Made by a program: the position numbers and the translations under genes
Part shown: positions 63,843-64,000 of the stretch, piece by piece
Layout: the number at the start of each line of letters is the position of its first letter
How positions within the stretch are numbered: the first letter of the stretch is position 1
The notes under the pieces: generated by a model
Databases searched by the model: none
Seen by the model: the letters and a program-made list of their open reading frames with translations, nothing else
What the model was told of the DNA's origin: nothing
Assembly (NCBI RefSeq): GCF_900129575.1
Contig: NZ_FQWE01000006.1
Span: 1-64,000, forward strand
Direction: 5' to 3'
Length of the DNA: 64,000 nucleotides
DNA from: Flavobacterium segetis
GTDB lineage: Bacteria > Bacteroidota > Bacteroidia > Flavobacteriales > Flavobacteriaceae

Positions 63843-64000
63843 ATGAAAAAGGGTATTTTTTTAGTAGCTAATAAAACGAGTCAAAACTATTGTGAGAATT
63901 TAGTATATTCAATTCGAAAAAGTGGTTGCAGACTGCCTATTCGACTGATTCATTTTGGAGGAGAAAAAGTAAATTCTAAATATGTTCTTAATGAAGTAGA
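63843..64000 (+). CDS. Partial gene at window end, putative glycosyltransferase
   Basis: The frame starts MKKGIFLVANKTSQNYC and continues with LVYSIRKSGCRLPIRLIHFG to the end of the window. It begins 10 bp after the previous stop. The pattern (short strand, then CENLVYSIRKSG, then PIRLIHFGG) fits the start of a nucleotide-sugar transferase that compares stored and newly made values. Only 52 codons are visible, so the family is uncertain. Confidence 0.55.
   Translation, partial: MKKGIFLVANKTSQNYCENLVYSIRKSGCRLPIRLIHFGGEKVNSKYVLNEV

Noticed and set aside
1..64000. CRISPR arrays, rRNA and tRNA genes
   Set aside because: No regularly spaced direct repeats, conserved rRNA stretches or cloverleaf-like sequences were noticed by eye; a dedicated scan could still find a tRNA that I missed.

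Overview
The window looks like a chromosomal segment of a Flavobacterium-type member of the Bacteroidota. Supporting signs are the strong A+T bias, a -7 promoter element of the TANNTTTG type, a type IX secretion sorting domain, an arginine operon organised around the transcarbamylase family that acts on N-acylated ornithine, and many single-TM or lipoprotein products typical of that group. No rRNA, tRNA, CRISPR array or intact insertion sequence was seen.

Region 1 (116-9452, minus strand) is a nearly complete arginine operon with two proline genes inside it. In transcription order it reads: GNAT acyltransferase, argG, argC, argD, proA, proB, acyl-ornithine carbamoyltransferase, argB, argE-like deacylase. 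argH is not in the window. Two diverged copies of a dispersed repeat sit between operon genes. Region 2 (9918-20267) is housekeeping: a lipoprotein, fumarylacetoacetase, glyA, miaE, a three-gene MacAB/Lol-like ABC exporter, a pentapeptide-repeat protein, a small membrane protein and a zinc alcohol dehydrogenase.

Region 3 (20370-31235, minus strand) is a potassium-import (Kdp) locus with unusual control. A sigma-54 NtrC-type response regulator precedes a candidate -24/-12 promoter. This is followed by two small related soluble proteins, a 27-residue membrane peptide, kdpF, kdpA, kdpB, kdpC, a hairpin terminator, an outer-membrane porin, a KdpD N-terminal half, and a separate histidine kinase. 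The normal KdpD is therefore split in two and KdpE is replaced by a sigma-54 activator.

Region 4 (31415-49167, minus strand) is the most interesting: a compact hybrid PKS-NRPS gene cluster. The first protein is A-T-KS-AT-T-aminotransferase. It should load an amino acid, extend it by one malonyl unit and convert the beta-keto group to a beta-amine. A JmjC/cupin oxygenase follows. Two paralogous C-A-T-TE synthetases come next, each with its own thioesterase, and then a 4'-phosphopantetheinyl transferase and a membrane acyltransferase. Two consecutive termination modules with diverged adenylation pockets suggest either two alternative short products or an unusual release and joining scheme.

Region 5 (49761-53489, plus strand) is a tight three-gene set of secreted proteins: a T9SS-sorted protein, a small secreted protein and an Fn3 plus beta-helix protein. 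Region 6 (55294-end, plus strand) is a surface polysaccharide locus with a Wzm/Wzt ABC exporter and at least six glycosyltransferase-like genes. It is interrupted by long A+T-rich gaps; one of these carries a heavily decayed IS30-family transposase at about 59950-60890.
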